In this document: one piece after another, positions 26,130 to 36,035 of the stretch
How the letters are laid out: the number at the start of each line of letters is the position of its first letter
Numbering within the stretch: the stretch's first letter is position 1
Made by a program: the position numbers and the translations under genes
Assembly: GCA_964537925.1 (NCBI GenBank)
Contig: CAZICV010000001.1
Coordinates: 186,001 to 250,000 of the forward strand
Origin: SLDF01 sp964537925
GTDB lineage: Bacteria > Bacteroidota > Bacteroidia > Chitinophagales > Saprospiraceae
Direction: 5' to 3'
Length of the DNA stretch: 64,000 nucleotides
Notes under the pieces: model-generated
Seen by the model: the letters and a program-made list of their open reading frames with translations, nothing else
Databases searched by the model: none
What the model was told of the DNA's origin: nothing

Positions 26130-28277
26130 CTATTTTATGGCAAAGCCCTCGGGCCAGCCTTCCGGCGGGCTGACAAAGGCTAGTTTTCCGTCGCCATCCT
26201 CCGCCATGAGGATCATGCCCTGCGACTCCACACCGCGGATCACACGTGTTTCGAGATTGGCCAGCACGCTCACGCGCCTGCCCACGACTTCTTCCGGTGC
26301 GAAGTATTCGGCGATACCCGATACAATCGTACGTACTTCGGCGCCGAGGTGGATCTTCAGTTGAAGCAGCTTATTGGCCTTGGGTATGCGTATCGCCTCC
26401 AGGATCGTCCCTGTGCGGATATCACATTTGACGAAGTCGTCGAAGCTGATATTCGGCTTCCAGTTATTGGCTCCTACGCCCAACATATCCGATTTGGATT
26501 GTTCAAGCGCACGTTGCAGCTTTTCTGTTTGCTCCTGGATCTTTTCGTCCGGGATGCGGGAAAACAGGTGTTCCGGCTCTCCGATGATGTGTCCGGCCTT
26601 GACGATATATTTACCCGCCGCCAGTTTGTTCTGCATTTCCACCAGGTCGCGGTGCTCCTTCAGAGGTGGCAGGTTGAGCATCTTGCGCATACGTGCACTT
26701 GTAGAAGGCATGAAGGGCTGCACGGCTATACTGAGCGCTGCTACGATCTGTACGCTGAGGTTCATCACGACTTTGACACGCTCGGGTTCTTCTTTGACGA
26801 CCTTCCAGGGCTCATTGGACTGCAGCAGTTGATTGCCCCAGCTACTGATATTCATCAGCCAGTTGAGTCCCCCGCGGAAGTCATGCTCCCACAGGCAATT
26901 GGACATCTCGTACATCTTGTCGAAGAGCTCCATCAGCTCCGAGTCGATGAAGGAAGGCATGAGGTGGCCGTAGCTGCCCACGATCTCCGTGTCCTCATCT
27001 ACCTTGGGTACCTTGCCATTGTAAAACTTGTTGACGAGCACCATCACGCGGTTCACGAAGTTGGCCAGGTTGCCGACCAATTCGCTGTCGTTGGCCTCCT
27101 GGAAGCCTTTCCAGGTAAATTCGCTGTCCTTCTGCTCCGGCATGTTCTTGATCGTCACGTACCGCAGTACGTCGACCATATCCGGAAAGTCTTCCAGGTA
27201 CTCATGCGCCCATACAGCCCATCCTTTGGACGTGGATATCTTGCGCCCCTCCAGGTTCATAAACTGATTGGCGGGGACATTGCGCGGGAGTATGTATTTG
27301 CCGTGTGCATGCAGGATCGCCGGGAATATCAGGCAGTGGAAGACAATATTGTCCTTGCCGATGAAATGTACCAGCTCAGTGTCTTTGTCCTGCCAGTATG
27401 GTCTCCAGTCCTTACCCTTGTCTGCGGCCCATTGCTTGGTCGCGGAGATATAACCGATCGGGGCGTCCATCCACACGTAGAGCTTCTTGCCTTCTGCATC
27501 GGGAATGTCCGAAGGTACATCTACTCCCCAGTCTAGGTCGCGGGTCATTGCCCTGGGCTGCAGACCGCCATCCAGCCAGGACTTGCACTGTCCCAGCACG
27601 TGATTTTTCCAGGTAGCGGGGTCATGGAGTTCCTTGCCGTCGAGCTTGCCGGTCTCAATCCACTCGCGCAGCCATATCTCATATTTGTCCAGCGGCAGGT
27701 ACCAATGTGTGGTCTTGCGCAGGACAGGCGTCTCTCCGCTCAGCGTGGAGCGGGGGTTGATCAGCTCCGTGGGGCTGAGGGTGCTGCCGCACTTCTCGCA
27801 CTGGTCGCCATATGCCTCTTCGTGCCCGCACTTGGGGCAGGTCCCTGTGATATAGCGATCGGCAAGAAACTGCCCGGCCTTTTCGTCGAAATACTGCTCC
27901 GACTCCATCTCGAGGAATTCGCCCTTCTTGTACAGTGTACGGAAAAACTCCTGGGCCGTCTCATGATGAAGCTCTGAGGATGTGCGGTGATAGATATCAA
28001 AAGAAATGCCCAGTCGCTGAAAGCAATCCTCAAACTGCGCGTGGTATTTGTCTATGATCTCGCGGGGAGTCAGTCCTTCCTTGCGTGCCCTGACAGTGAT
28101 GGCTGCACCGTGCTCATCGGATCCGCAGATGAATGCCACGTCCTTGCCCATGAGCCGGAGAAACCGTACGAAAATATCCGCCGGCAGATAAGCTCCGGCC
28201 AGGTGACCGATATGCAACGGTCCATTGGCATACGGCAATGCCGCTGTGACCGTGTATCTCTTGGGGGGCATGATCAT
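26130..28277 (-). CDS. metG: Methionyl-tRNA synthetase
   Basis: A 715-residue class I aminoacyl-tRNA synthetase. It has the HIGH element in YANGPLHIGHLAGAYLP, the zinc knuckle CPKCGHEEAYGDQCEKC, the KMSKS loop in the form KISTSKGWA, and the anticodon-binding domain. The C-terminal ~110 residues form an EMAP/CsaA-like tRNA-binding OB fold (IRTGTILEAIRIPKANKLL ... VLANLETRVIRGVESQGM) that also dimerises the enzyme. It is followed by lnt after five bases. Confidence 0.98.
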   Translation of the reverse strand: MIMPPKRYTVTAALPYANGPLHIGHLAGAYLPADIFVRFLRLMGKDVAFICGSDEHGAAITVRARKEGLTPREIIDKYHAQFEDCFQRLGISFDIYHRTSSELHHETAQEFFRTLYKKGEFLEMESEQYFDEKAGQFLADRYITGTCPKCGHEEAYGDQCEKCGSTLSPTELINPRSTLSGETPVLRKTTHWYLPLDKYEIWLREWIETGKLDGKELHDPATWKNHVLGQCKSWLDGGLQPRAMTRDLDWGVDVPSDIPDAEGKKLYVWMDAPIGYISATKQWAADKGKDWRPYWQDKDTELVHFIGKDNIVFHCLIFPAILHAHGKYILPRNVPANQFMNLEGRKISTSKGWAVWAHEYLEDFPDMVDVLRYVTIKNMPEQKDSEFTWKGFQEANDSELVGNLANFVNRVMVLVNKFYNGKVPKVDEDTEIVGSYGHLMPSFIDSELMELFDKMYEMSNCLWEHDFRGGLNWLMNISSWGNQLLQSNEPWKVVKEEPERVKVVMNLSVQIVAALSIAVQPFMPSTSARMRKMLNLPPLKEHRDLVEMQNKLAAGKYIVKAGHIIGEPEHLFSRIPDEKIQEQTEKLQRALEQSKSDMLGVGANNWKPNISFDDFVKCDIRTGTILEAIRIPKANKLLQLKIHLGAEVRTIVSGIAEYFAPEEVVGRRVSVLANLETRVIRGVESQGMILMAEDGDGKLAFVSPPEGWPEGFAIK

Positions 28278-28403
28278 ATCCGTCCGGGTATTTTCTCGGG
28301 CGAAAATACAATAAGAATCACTACCGCCGCCGCTTGCAGCGGGAAAAATGTCTTTTTTTCATATACGTAGCGAACCAATATGTCATCTATCACTGCATGC
28401 AGG

Positions 28404-29072
28404 TCAGCGGGACGCCGGGTCCTGGCCGGATACCGCGACGACCTGCTCCTTCATCCTGCGCCGCCAGGAGAAATACCCGTAGACAGATAGTAAGGTATAC
28501 AGCGCAAAAAGCAAGGCCAGCAGCGTAAGTCCCCGGCTGCCGTAGAGATAGACGCTCAGACCGTCGATCCAGACCCAGTGGAGCCAGTTCTCGAGGTACC
28601 GGCGGGTCATCAGCCAGGTACACAACATGCTGAATGCAGCGATCCCGGCATCCATATATGGAAGAGCGGCGCCAAAGAGCGACCAGAAATACCCCATGAG
28701 CAGGGTCCCGGCCAGTCCTGCCCCCCAGAAAAGTATATGTGCCCGACGATCCATACGAACGAAACGCTCCAACTGCGGGCCTTCAGTGTTACGCCGCCAG
28801 GTGAGCCACCCGTAGACTGCCATCACGATATAGAAGACCTGCAGTACAGATTCGGAGAATAGCCTTGTCTGCAGGCAAAGGATCAATGTAGCTACAGCGC
28901 CCACCAAACCAAAAAACCAGCACCAAAGATGGCGACGGGCGGCCAGCAAGGTATACAGCAAGGATGCTGCAAAAGCAATCCACTCCAGCAACTGCCAGCC
29001 ACCGATACCGGTCACCACAGCAGTCCACCAGCCGGACATCGCACCTGTACCGGCTTCCAGCAGGATCTGCAT
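28404..29072 (-). CDS. pnuC: PnuC-type nicotinamide riboside/NMN transporter
   Basis: A 222-residue inner-membrane protein with seven or so predicted helices. The PnuC marks are ARRHLWCWFFGLVGA, SESVLQVFYIVMAVYGWLTWRR and the ENWLHWVWIDGLSVYLY segment, whose tryptophan/asparagine residues bind the pyridine nucleoside in structures of family members. It lies 12 bases after the OmpA gene on the same strand; no riboswitch-like leader fits in that gap. The link to T9SS genes is probably incidental. Confidence 0.93.
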   Translation of the reverse strand: MQILLEAGTGAMSGWWTAVVTGIGGWQLLEWIAFAASLLYTLLAARRHLWCWFFGLVGAVATLILCLQTRLFSESVLQVFYIVMAVYGWLTWRRNTEGPQLERFVRMDRRAHILFWGAGLAGTLLMGYFWSLFGAALPYMDAGIAAFSMLCTWLMTRRYLENWLHWVWIDGLSVYLYGSRGLTLLALLFALYTLLSVYGYFSWRRRMKEQVVAVSGQDPASR

Positions 29073-29084
29073 GCTCCGGCGGTA

Positions 29085-31511
29085 TTAGTTGGATTTTTCT
29101 ACCACCGTGACCTTGTACTTAAGCTCGGTCACCGGAGGCACGGTATTGGCGATCACATCCAGGGTTTTCTCTACCACCCCGCTGTCATCCTTGGAATCAT
29201 AGGTGATCTTGATCTCACCTTTCTGACCGGGCTTGATCGGCCTCGTCGGCCACTCCGCTGTAGTGCATTCGCAACCGGAGACCATCTCGATCACGAGATC
29301 AGCATCCCCTGTGTTGCGGAAGGCATACATATGCGTCTTCTTGTCGCCCTTACGCATTCGGCCCAGCGTAGCCCTCGGTGCGTCGAAAGTCAGCACAGGC
29401 TTGCGTGCCGCCTGGGCAGCCTGCTGGCGCTCGCGGCGTTCTTTCTCCACGCGCTCCTTCTCAACGGTAGCGGCGTCCTTGACCACTTCCTTGCGGATCT
29501 CGATGGTCTGCGGACCTTCGATGATCTTGAACTCGGTGCGACGGTTGTACTGGTGTTCTTCCTCCGTACACTCTACACCATTGGCACACTTGTTGAGCAC
29601 CTGGGTCTCCCCGTACCCTACGGCCCGTATCCTGTCTTCAACGATGCCTTTCTTCACGAGGTAGCGTTTGGCAGATTCTGCACGTCGCTGGGAGAGTTTC
29701 TGGTTGTACTCGTCGCTACCGCGGGAGTCGGTATGGGACGAGAGTTCTATCTTCATATCCGCATACTGGACCAGCAGGCCGTATAGCTTGTCCAGGTCCT
29801 TTTCTGCTTCCTTGAGGATCTTATCGTCGTTGAAATCGTAGTAAATACTGTTGAGGCGGATCGGCTCGTTGAGCGTGATGATCTCCACCTCCGACTCCAC
29901 CGGTTTTACGTTCAGGGTAAACTTCTTCTCGTAGGTCTTGGCGGTCGTCACACCCACCGTATTGATACGGATCGTATCCGGGAAATAACGCGGATGCTCG
30001 GCAACGATGATGTACGATTTATCCGCCAGCAGCGGGATATCGAAGTTGTTGCCTTCCATATTACGCTCTGTCTTGGACTCGACCTCGCGTTCGCCCTGCA
30101 GTTCGATGATCTTGATCGTACCGCCGCGCAGGCCACCGCGTTTCTCGCCGATGGTCGCTACGAGATTGACGGGTATCTTGGCCGGCGCCACACCGAAGAT
30201 ATCGTCGCAGCAGGTCTTGCTCTTCAGGTATTTTGCGCCCTCGCGATTGGAGACCAGGAAGCCGTTCTCTCTTGTCTCGTCCAGCACCAGGTGCATATCA
30301 TCCACCGGGGAATTGAAGCCCGGCCCCATATTCCTGGGTGCACTCCATTGCGATCCGTTCCACTCGGTATAAAAGAGATCCAATCCACCCATACCTGGAT
30401 GCCCATCGGAGGCAAAGAACAGCGTCCCGTCCGAATAGAACGGCGTCAGTTCGTCCATCGGTGTATTGATCACCTTACCCAGGTTGACCGGTTCGTCCAC
30501 CTGTGTCTCGGCGAGCACTGTGGCATAGTACAGGTCATATCCACCCTCTCCGCCGGGCTTGTCGGATACAAAGAACAGTACTTCCCGGCCATACAGCTCA
30601 CCGATCACGGGGTGCCGCGAGATGAAGTCGCCGTTGGCGCCACCGAGCAGCTCTTCAGCGCCTGACCATTCGCTGCCTTCACGTACGCTGACATAGATCT
30701 TGCTTTCGATGATCCGGTTGCCCTGCATCAGCGCCCTCGTAAAGTAAATACGCTCCCGGTCCCTGGAGAAGGTTGGATTGCCTGTATGATAACCGATGCG
30801 GTTGATATGTATACCCAGTGGTTCTCCTTTCTCCCAGCCCTTTTCTTCTGAGTAGGCCGCCTTGTATATCTTGGATTCGTACTCGACCCCGTCATCATCC
30901 GTATAGATGATGGAATCGGAGCCGTAGGAGGTGTAGTAGAGTTCATTGCGGTTGAACAGCGCCGGACCTCCGTCGGTATGCTTGCAGTTGAGCAGTTCGA
31001 TCGCACTTACATCCACAGCCCTGTAGGGAGCCATACTACCCATCGTGGCAATACCTTTCAGCTCAAGCTGTGCCAGCGTCCTGAGCGAATCATTGTCCGT
31101 CTCGTCGGCAAATGTTTTCAGTGCATCCGCCGCTTCCTTATACTTACCGCCACGCTTGAGCATCGTACCCCAGTAATACCTTGCTTCAGGGTACTCTACC
31201 GCTCCGCGCTTGCTCTTGGCCAGCCGTGCAAACCAGGTCTCCGCTTTGGCATAGTCACGCAGCATCATGTGCAGGTGCGCGATGGTATAGGCGAGCTCGT
31301 CACTGCGCTGTTCCTTGTACGCCTGCTCAAACCAGTCTACCGCGTTGTAGTAATCATCGTTTTCCAGGGCCTTGTCCGCAGTCTGCAACATCACTTCGTA
31401 CGAATAGCCGGAGATAGGCTGTGCGCTCAGATCCGCTACCATCAGTACAGCCAGGAAAACCAACAAGCAACTATTTCTCATATATAGGAATCTCATAATT
31501 GTCAAAATCAT
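29085..31511 (-). CDS. OmpA-family protein with TPR, PD40, OmpA_C and a C-terminal DUF1573 domain
   Basis: An 808-residue envelope protein related to the T9SS-associated PorE-type proteins. In order: signal peptide, TPR-like helices (about 35-135), PD40/WD40 beta-propeller repeats (about 180-450, e.g. GTLFFASDGHPGMGGLDLFY), a carboxypeptidase-regulatory-like domain (about 455-540), an OmpA_C peptidoglycan-binding domain (about 560-670, with SSHTDSRGSDEYNQKLSQRR), a charged linker, and a DUF1573 Ig-like domain (about 710-808). It lies 18 bases after the PorP/SprF gene, so a pair anchoring the secretion ring to the cell wall is likely. The C-terminal DUF1573 is unusual for this architecture. 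The start may be as late as 31481. Confidence 0.93.
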   Translation of the reverse strand: MILTIMRFLYMRNSCLLVFLAVLMVADLSAQPISGYSYEVMLQTADKALENDDYYNAVDWFEQAYKEQRSDELAYTIAHLHMMLRDYAKAETWFARLAKSKRGAVEYPEARYYWGTMLKRGGKYKEAADALKTFADETDNDSLRTLAQLELKGIATMGSMAPYRAVDVSAIELLNCKHTDGGPALFNRNELYYTSYGSDSIIYTDDDGVEYESKIYKAAYSEEKGWEKGEPLGIHINRIGYHTGNPTFSRDRERIYFTRALMQGNRIIESKIYVSVREGSEWSGAEELLGGANGDFISRHPVIGELYGREVLFFVSDKPGGEGGYDLYYATVLAETQVDEPVNLGKVINTPMDELTPFYSDGTLFFASDGHPGMGGLDLFYTEWNGSQWSAPRNMGPGFNSPVDDMHLVLDETRENGFLVSNREGAKYLKSKTCCDDIFGVAPAKIPVNLVATIGEKRGGLRGGTIKIIELQGEREVESKTERNMEGNNFDIPLLADKSYIIVAEHPRYFPDTIRINTVGVTTAKTYEKKFTLNVKPVESEVEIITLNEPIRLNSIYYDFNDDKILKEAEKDLDKLYGLLVQYADMKIELSSHTDSRGSDEYNQKLSQRRAESAKRYLVKKGIVEDRIRAVGYGETQVLNKCANGVECTEEEHQYNRRTEFKIIEGPQTIEIRKEVVKDAATVEKERVEKERRERQQAAQAARKPVLTFDAPRATLGRMRKGDKKTHMYAFRNTGDADLVIEMVSGCECTTAEWPTRPIKPGQKGEIKITYDSKDDSGVVEKTLDVIANTVPPVTELKYKVTVVEKSN

Positions 31512-31529
31512 TGTTTCGGACAGCCGGTA

Positions 31530-32540
31530 TCAGAGCCTGGGGCAGAACAATACCGGGCGTACTTTAGGCTTCTTGACGATCCGGATGATATAGGATGCGC
31601 CGATCTCGATCGCATTGCCCTGGCCCAGGCCGGAAGCGTTGGAGTCAAAAGCAAGGCCGACCCTCAGCGTCTTGTATTCCATACCGGCCAGCACGATCAA
31701 TGCATCGCCTACCCTGTACCCGAGGCCGGCATTGAGTACGATCTCCTCCTCCTGGTTCAGTACAAATCCGCCGACCGCCTGTCCTTGTATCTCCAGGTGC
31801 CTGTCGAATGACTGGACAAATAGTCCCGGGCGCAGTTTCCATACTTCTGCAAAGGTCAGATCGGCCGTCGCATGACCCGTATACCGGAAAGGCAGGCGGT
31901 ATCCGCCGCCTGTAGACATCACCGTAGCGCGTCCCCTGGTCAGGTGGGCCAGGGAGAAACCTGCCTGGATACGATCATTTGCATTGAGTTTATATCCATA
32001 AGTGACTCCAGCCACCACTTCGTTGAACCGCTGATTGTCGTTGGCAATATTGCTCTGGTCCTGGCTTACACCTCCGGGACCGGCTTCGATCCCGTCCTCG
32101 AACCTCAGCTGAAAAGCATCCCTTAGCTGGCGTTGTGCAAGCCCGTACTGTGCGCCGATCGACACGATATGCTTCGCACCGGCTCCCAAGCCCAGGTGAT
32201 AGGCTCCGCTGAACAGGAACCCTCCCGTAGCCAGGCGACCGGCCCCGGCCTGGTCCGTATAGACCACACCTCCTGCACCTACCCAGTCCTGCTTCCTGAA
32301 TCCGCGGATCACCGGCGCGTCTATATAGAACGAGGGCGTCGAATAGCCCCTGGTCATCATATTGCTCCACTGGCTGCGGTAGATACCACCGATCCGCATA
32401 GTCCCGTAAAAGTTGCCCGTCAGGGAAGGATTGACCGTGAGCGGAGCAAAATAGAACTGGGAAAAGTGGATATCCTGCGCAAAAGCCTGCTGGCTCAAAT
32501 AGAAAAATGCCAGAATCGCTGTTGTAACTTTAAACCTCAT
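31530..32540 (-). CDS. Type IX secretion system PorP/SprF family membrane protein
   Basis: A 336-residue outer-membrane barrel protein of the PorP/SprF family. The diagnostic N-terminus follows the signal peptide: QDIHFSQFYFAPLTVNPSLTG, then GGIYRSQWSN. The remainder is a string of beta-strands, ending in a short tail. PorP/SprF proteins anchor T9SS cargo or work with PorE at the outer membrane. I chose the ATG at 32540, directly before the signal peptide. It is first in the run porP-ompA-pnuC. Confidence 0.95.
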   Translation of the reverse strand: MRFKVTTAILAFFYLSQQAFAQDIHFSQFYFAPLTVNPSLTGNFYGTMRIGGIYRSQWSNMMTRGYSTPSFYIDAPVIRGFRKQDWVGAGGVVYTDQAGAGRLATGGFLFSGAYHLGLGAGAKHIVSIGAQYGLAQRQLRDAFQLRFEDGIEAGPGGVSQDQSNIANDNQRFNEVVAGVTYGYKLNANDRIQAGFSLAHLTRGRATVMSTGGGYRLPFRYTGHATADLTFAEVWKLRPGLFVQSFDRHLEIQGQAVGGFVLNQEEEIVLNAGLGYRVGDALIVLAGMEYKTLRVGLAFDSNASGLGQGNAIEIGASYIIRIVKKPKVRPVLFCPRL

Positions 32541-32670
32541 ATATTTCGGGTTCGGTTTATTCTCGATAATGAGATCGGAAATATACAGCTTTTCAGAGTT
32601 ATACAGGTCCGGCTCCGGCCTCAATTTGGGACAGCCGCCCGGCAAGACACCATGCTGCAGGGGATTCCGC

Positions 32671-33663
32671 TTGATTTACAGGCAAACGCTTCTGCTGCTG
32701 CTTGTGTTTTGCAGCCAGCCTATAATAACAAAGGCGCAAATAGGGGACAGCAGTTGGCTGGCTCCGGCTGAGCATTTCAGGCCGGGAAGATTCTGGCCGT
32801 TGCTGGGTTCCGGTGCGGTCGCCTATACGGGTGTGACTATCGCGCTGGACAAGGTCTGGTATGCGGGTTTCGACAGGGGGCGCTTCCGCTTTTTCAACGA
32901 CTGGCACGAATGGGAGCAGATGGACAAGATCGGCCATGCTACGACCGCCTACTACGAATCCGCCATATCATATAAGGCAGCGAGATGGACCGGGCTTTCC
33001 AGGCGAGGAAGCCTGTGGAGCAGTGTCATAGCCAGCTCGATCTTCCAGCTGACGATCGAGGTCATGGATGGATTCTCCGAAAAATGGGGCTTTTCTGTGG
33101 CGGATATCGGCTTCAATGCGCTCGGCACTGCACTCTTTGCGGGACAGGAGGCCTGGCTGGACCGTCAGCCCTTTCAGCTCAAAGTATCCGCCCGGCTGAT
33201 CAGGCACCCGGCCGAAGAGCTCCCGGACAGGTCAGGCACTGTATTCACATCACTGCAGGATCGGGCGACCGAATTGTACGGCACAAGCGTCGCCGGGCGA
33301 CTTCTCAAAGACTATAACGGGCAGACCTACTGGCTCTCCTTCAATCCTTCTCTGTGGAATAATGCAAAATCCGGGTGGTGGCCCGACTGGCTGTCCGTAT
33401 CGCTTGGATATGGGGCCTCCAATCTATACGGAGGATTCGGCAATTCCTGGACAAACGACGGTGTACAGTTTGCCGCCGATCCCGTACTCTACCCGCGCCA
33501 CAGGCGCTTTTTCCTTTCGCTGGATATAGACTGGACAAGGCTGCCGGTAAGATCGAGATACCTGAAGACCCTGCTCTACGGGCTGCAGTTTATCAAGATA
33601 CCTTTCCCCGCAATCGAGATAAACAGCCTGGGCAGGTTCAGGGCGCATGCACTCTACTTCTGA
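32671..33663 (+). CDS. DUF2279 family predicted envelope protein
   Basis: A 330-residue protein with a signal peptide and a DUF2279 domain. The conserved part runs from FDRGRFRFFNDWHEWEQMDK through KIGHATTAYYESAISYKAARW to EVMDGFSEKWGFSVADIGFNALGT, with hydrophobic helices separated by acidic residues; the function is unknown. The TTG at 32671 places the signal peptide at the N-terminus. The ATG at 32569 would add 34 residues that overlap the leader of porP, so I consider it less likely. The end overlaps the convergent fumarylacetoacetase gene by ten bases. Confidence 0.85.
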   Translation: MIYRQTLLLLLVFCSQPIITKAQIGDSSWLAPAEHFRPGRFWPLLGSGAVAYTGVTIALDKVWYAGFDRGRFRFFNDWHEWEQMDKIGHATTAYYESAISYKAARWTGLSRRGSLWSSVIASSIFQLTIEVMDGFSEKWGFSVADIGFNALGTALFAGQEAWLDRQPFQLKVSARLIRHPAEELPDRSGTVFTSLQDRATELYGTSVAGRLLKDYNGQTYWLSFNPSLWNNAKSGWWPDWLSVSLGYGASNLYGGFGNSWTNDGVQFAADPVLYPRHRRFFLSLDIDWTRLPVRSRYLKTLLYGLQFIKIPFPAIEINSLGRFRAHALYF

Positions 33664-34940
33664 GGCGCAGGCAGTACCATTGCGTCACAGGGACCAAACC
33701 CGATCCGCACACCGGAACGCTCCGCATAACCCCTCATGCAGACAGTATCACCGTCCTGTATGAACCTGCGCACGGATCCGTCAGGCATTTCGATTGGACG
33801 TGTACCCTTCCAGGCCAGTTCCAGCATAGAGCCGTAAGAGTCCGGTGTCGGCCCTGATATGGTGCCGGATGCACAGAGATCGCCTACCTGCATATTGCAC
33901 CCGCCCACCGTATGGTGCGCCAGCTGCTGGGCCATACTCCAGTACATATACCGGAAATTGGACCTGCAGACGGTGAAAGGCGCTTGCTCAGCAGGCATGA
34001 TGGCCACCTCAAGGTGGATGTCAAAATTGTGTGCACCGCTGGTCACAAGATAAGGCAGTACCTCTGGCTCCTGTACCGGCCCAGCCACCCTGAAAGGTTC
34101 CAGCGCTTCCAGCGTCACGATCCAGGGAGAGACTGTAGAGGCGAAGTTTTTAGCCAGGAAAGGCCCGAGTGGCACATATTCCCAGCGCTGGATATCACGT
34201 GCGGACCAGTCGTTGAAAAGCATGAGACCGAAGATATGCTCTTCCACATCCCGGATATCCACAGGATCTCCGAGGGCATTGGCCTTGCCCACTACGAAAG
34301 CCATCTCCAGCTCAAAATCCAGCAGCCTGCTGGGTCCGAACACAGGCGTCTCCGCCCCGTCGGGCATAGTCTGCCCGTTTGGCCTGCGGACCGGAGCCCC
34401 GCTCAGTTGGATGGAAGAGGCACGGCCGTGGTAACCTACAGGCAGGTGCAGCCAGTTGGGCAGCAGTGCATTGGCCGGGTCCCGGAACATAGCGCCGACA
34501 TTGGTCGCATGCTCACGGCTACTATAGAAGTCCGTATAGTCGCCGATATGGATCGGCATTGTCATCTGTACATGGTCTGCCGGGACCAGGAATGCATCCT
34601 GCTTGCCGGATGCTCCGCCATGGTCTACCTCCGCATTGAGTATATCCGACAAGCGGTCACGCACGGCATTGGTCACCGGCTTGCCAAGCGCGATGAAATC
34701 ATTGAGGTACCCGCGCCCGAAGATATCGGCCGGCAATTCCAGGCCATCGAACAGCGCCAGGTCCTGCAGCGCTTTCAGGTCCACGATGAAATCTCCGATG
34801 GCAGATGCCGCCCTGAGGCTACCATCCGGGTGGCGAAACATACCAAAAGGAAGGTTCTGGATCGGAAAATCGCTCTGCGGATCAACCGCCACCCAGGACC
34901 GGAGTTCCGGATCGTTTGCTCTGTAGGTCTTAGACTGCAT
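33654..34940 (-). CDS. fahA: Fumarylacetoacetase
   Basis: A 428-residue enzyme splitting fumarylacetoacetate to fumarate and acetoacetate, the last step of tyrosine degradation. It has the N-terminal SH3-like part (FPIQNLPFGMFRHPDG), metal-binding acidic residues in DFYSSREHATNVG and LLDFELEMAFVVGK, and the FNDWSARDIQRWEYVPLGPF block characteristic of Fah. It ends with CMRGYAERSGVRIGFGPC. The ATG at 34940 starts the conserved sequence. No other tyrosine-degradation gene is in the window. Confidence 0.96.
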   Translation of the reverse strand: MQSKTYRANDPELRSWVAVDPQSDFPIQNLPFGMFRHPDGSLRAASAIGDFIVDLKALQDLALFDGLELPADIFGRGYLNDFIALGKPVTNAVRDRLSDILNAEVDHGGASGKQDAFLVPADHVQMTMPIHIGDYTDFYSSREHATNVGAMFRDPANALLPNWLHLPVGYHGRASSIQLSGAPVRRPNGQTMPDGAETPVFGPSRLLDFELEMAFVVGKANALGDPVDIRDVEEHIFGLMLFNDWSARDIQRWEYVPLGPFLAKNFASTVSPWIVTLEALEPFRVAGPVQEPEVLPYLVTSGAHNFDIHLEVAIMPAEQAPFTVCRSNFRYMYWSMAQQLAHHTVGGCNMQVGDLCASGTISGPTPDSYGSMLELAWKGTRPIEMPDGSVRRFIQDGDTVCMRGYAERSGVRIGFGPCDAMVLPAPQK

Positions 34941-35003
34941 GTAATTTCTTCTCTTTAGCTCGGAATACAAATAATTAGAACGGGACCGGAGATTCCGGGC
35001 CGA

Positions 35004-35960
35004 TCAGAAAACCTGTTCTGCCACCCTGCGGATGACTTCCGCATCGCCCATCGTATAATAATGCAGGCAGGGAGCGCCTGCCGCCTTGAGCTCACGTGAC
35101 TGAGCGGCGCACCACTCTATACCGATCTCTTTAGCCTTGGCGTCCGTATCGGCGGCCTGCAGTGCACGAACCAGGTCGTTGGGCATATCCACATAAAAGT
35201 TGCGGGGAATGGCCGTCATCTGGTATTTTTTGGTGACAGGCTTCAGCCCCGGCACGATAGGCACATGTATGCCATAGTCCCGGCATGCCTTTACATAGTC
35301 AAAATAACGCTGGTTGTCAAAGAACATCTGGGTGACTATATAGGCGGCGCCTGCGTCTACTTTCTTTTTCGTGTAATAAAGGTCCGACTCGATATTGGGC
35401 GACTCGAAGTGCTTCTCCGGGTAACCGGCTATACCGATACAGAAATCCGTCTTCTCACCATTATCGATATTCTCGTCCTGGTAACGGCCTTTGTTCATAT
35501 CCTGTATCTGCATCACGAGATCCAGGGCATATGAATGTCCACCCGGAGTGGGCAGGAACCTGCCTTCAAAGCGATCTGCATCGCCGCGCAGCGCCAGGAT
35601 GTTCTGGATATTGAGAAAATTAAGTTCGATCAGCACATTCTCCGTATCCTCTTTGGTGAAACCACCGCAGATCAGGTGCGGTATGGCCTCTACCCCGTAG
35701 CGTGTGGCTATACCGAAACAGATGCCTACTGTACCGGGACGCTTGCGGATGGCCGCTTTCTCGTAGTATCCGGACGGCATACGTTTGTAGATAAACTCCT
35801 CCCTGTGATAAGTGACGTCTACGAAAGGCGGTTTGAACTCCATCAGCGGGTCGAGGGTATCAAAAATGGTCTTGATACTGCCTCCTTTCAGCGGCGGGAG
35901 TATCTCGAACGAGATCAGCGTACGCCCCGACGCCTGTTCAAAATAATCGGTAACTTTCAT
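35004..35960 (-). CDS. metF: Methylenetetrahydrofolate reductase
   Basis: A 318-residue flavoenzyme reducing methylene-THF to methyl-THF for methionine synthesis. It shows the TIM-barrel elements ISFEILPPLKGG (catalytic Glu), HLICGGFTKEDTENVL, NILALRGD (FAD/NADH contact) and MFFDNQRYFDYVKACRDYGI, with VPGLKPVT near the C-terminus. Length and motifs are normal for MetF. It stands alone, 63 bases from the fumarylacetoacetase start. Confidence 0.96.
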   Translation of the reverse strand: MKVTDYFEQASGRTLISFEILPPLKGGSIKTIFDTLDPLMEFKPPFVDVTYHREEFIYKRMPSGYYEKAAIRKRPGTVGICFGIATRYGVEAIPHLICGGFTKEDTENVLIELNFLNIQNILALRGDADRFEGRFLPTPGGHSYALDLVMQIQDMNKGRYQDENIDNGEKTDFCIGIAGYPEKHFESPNIESDLYYTKKKVDAGAAYIVTQMFFDNQRYFDYVKACRDYGIHVPIVPGLKPVTKKYQMTAIPRNFYVDMPNDLVRALQAADTDAKAKEIGIEWCAAQSRELKAAGAPCLHYYTMGDAEVIRRVAEQVF

Positions 35961-36035
35961 CCACTTGTTCTTGAATCAGCGTGGCGAAGTTAGCCTTATT
36001 GCAGGTAAAATGCCAATATATCGGCGACTGGCCGG

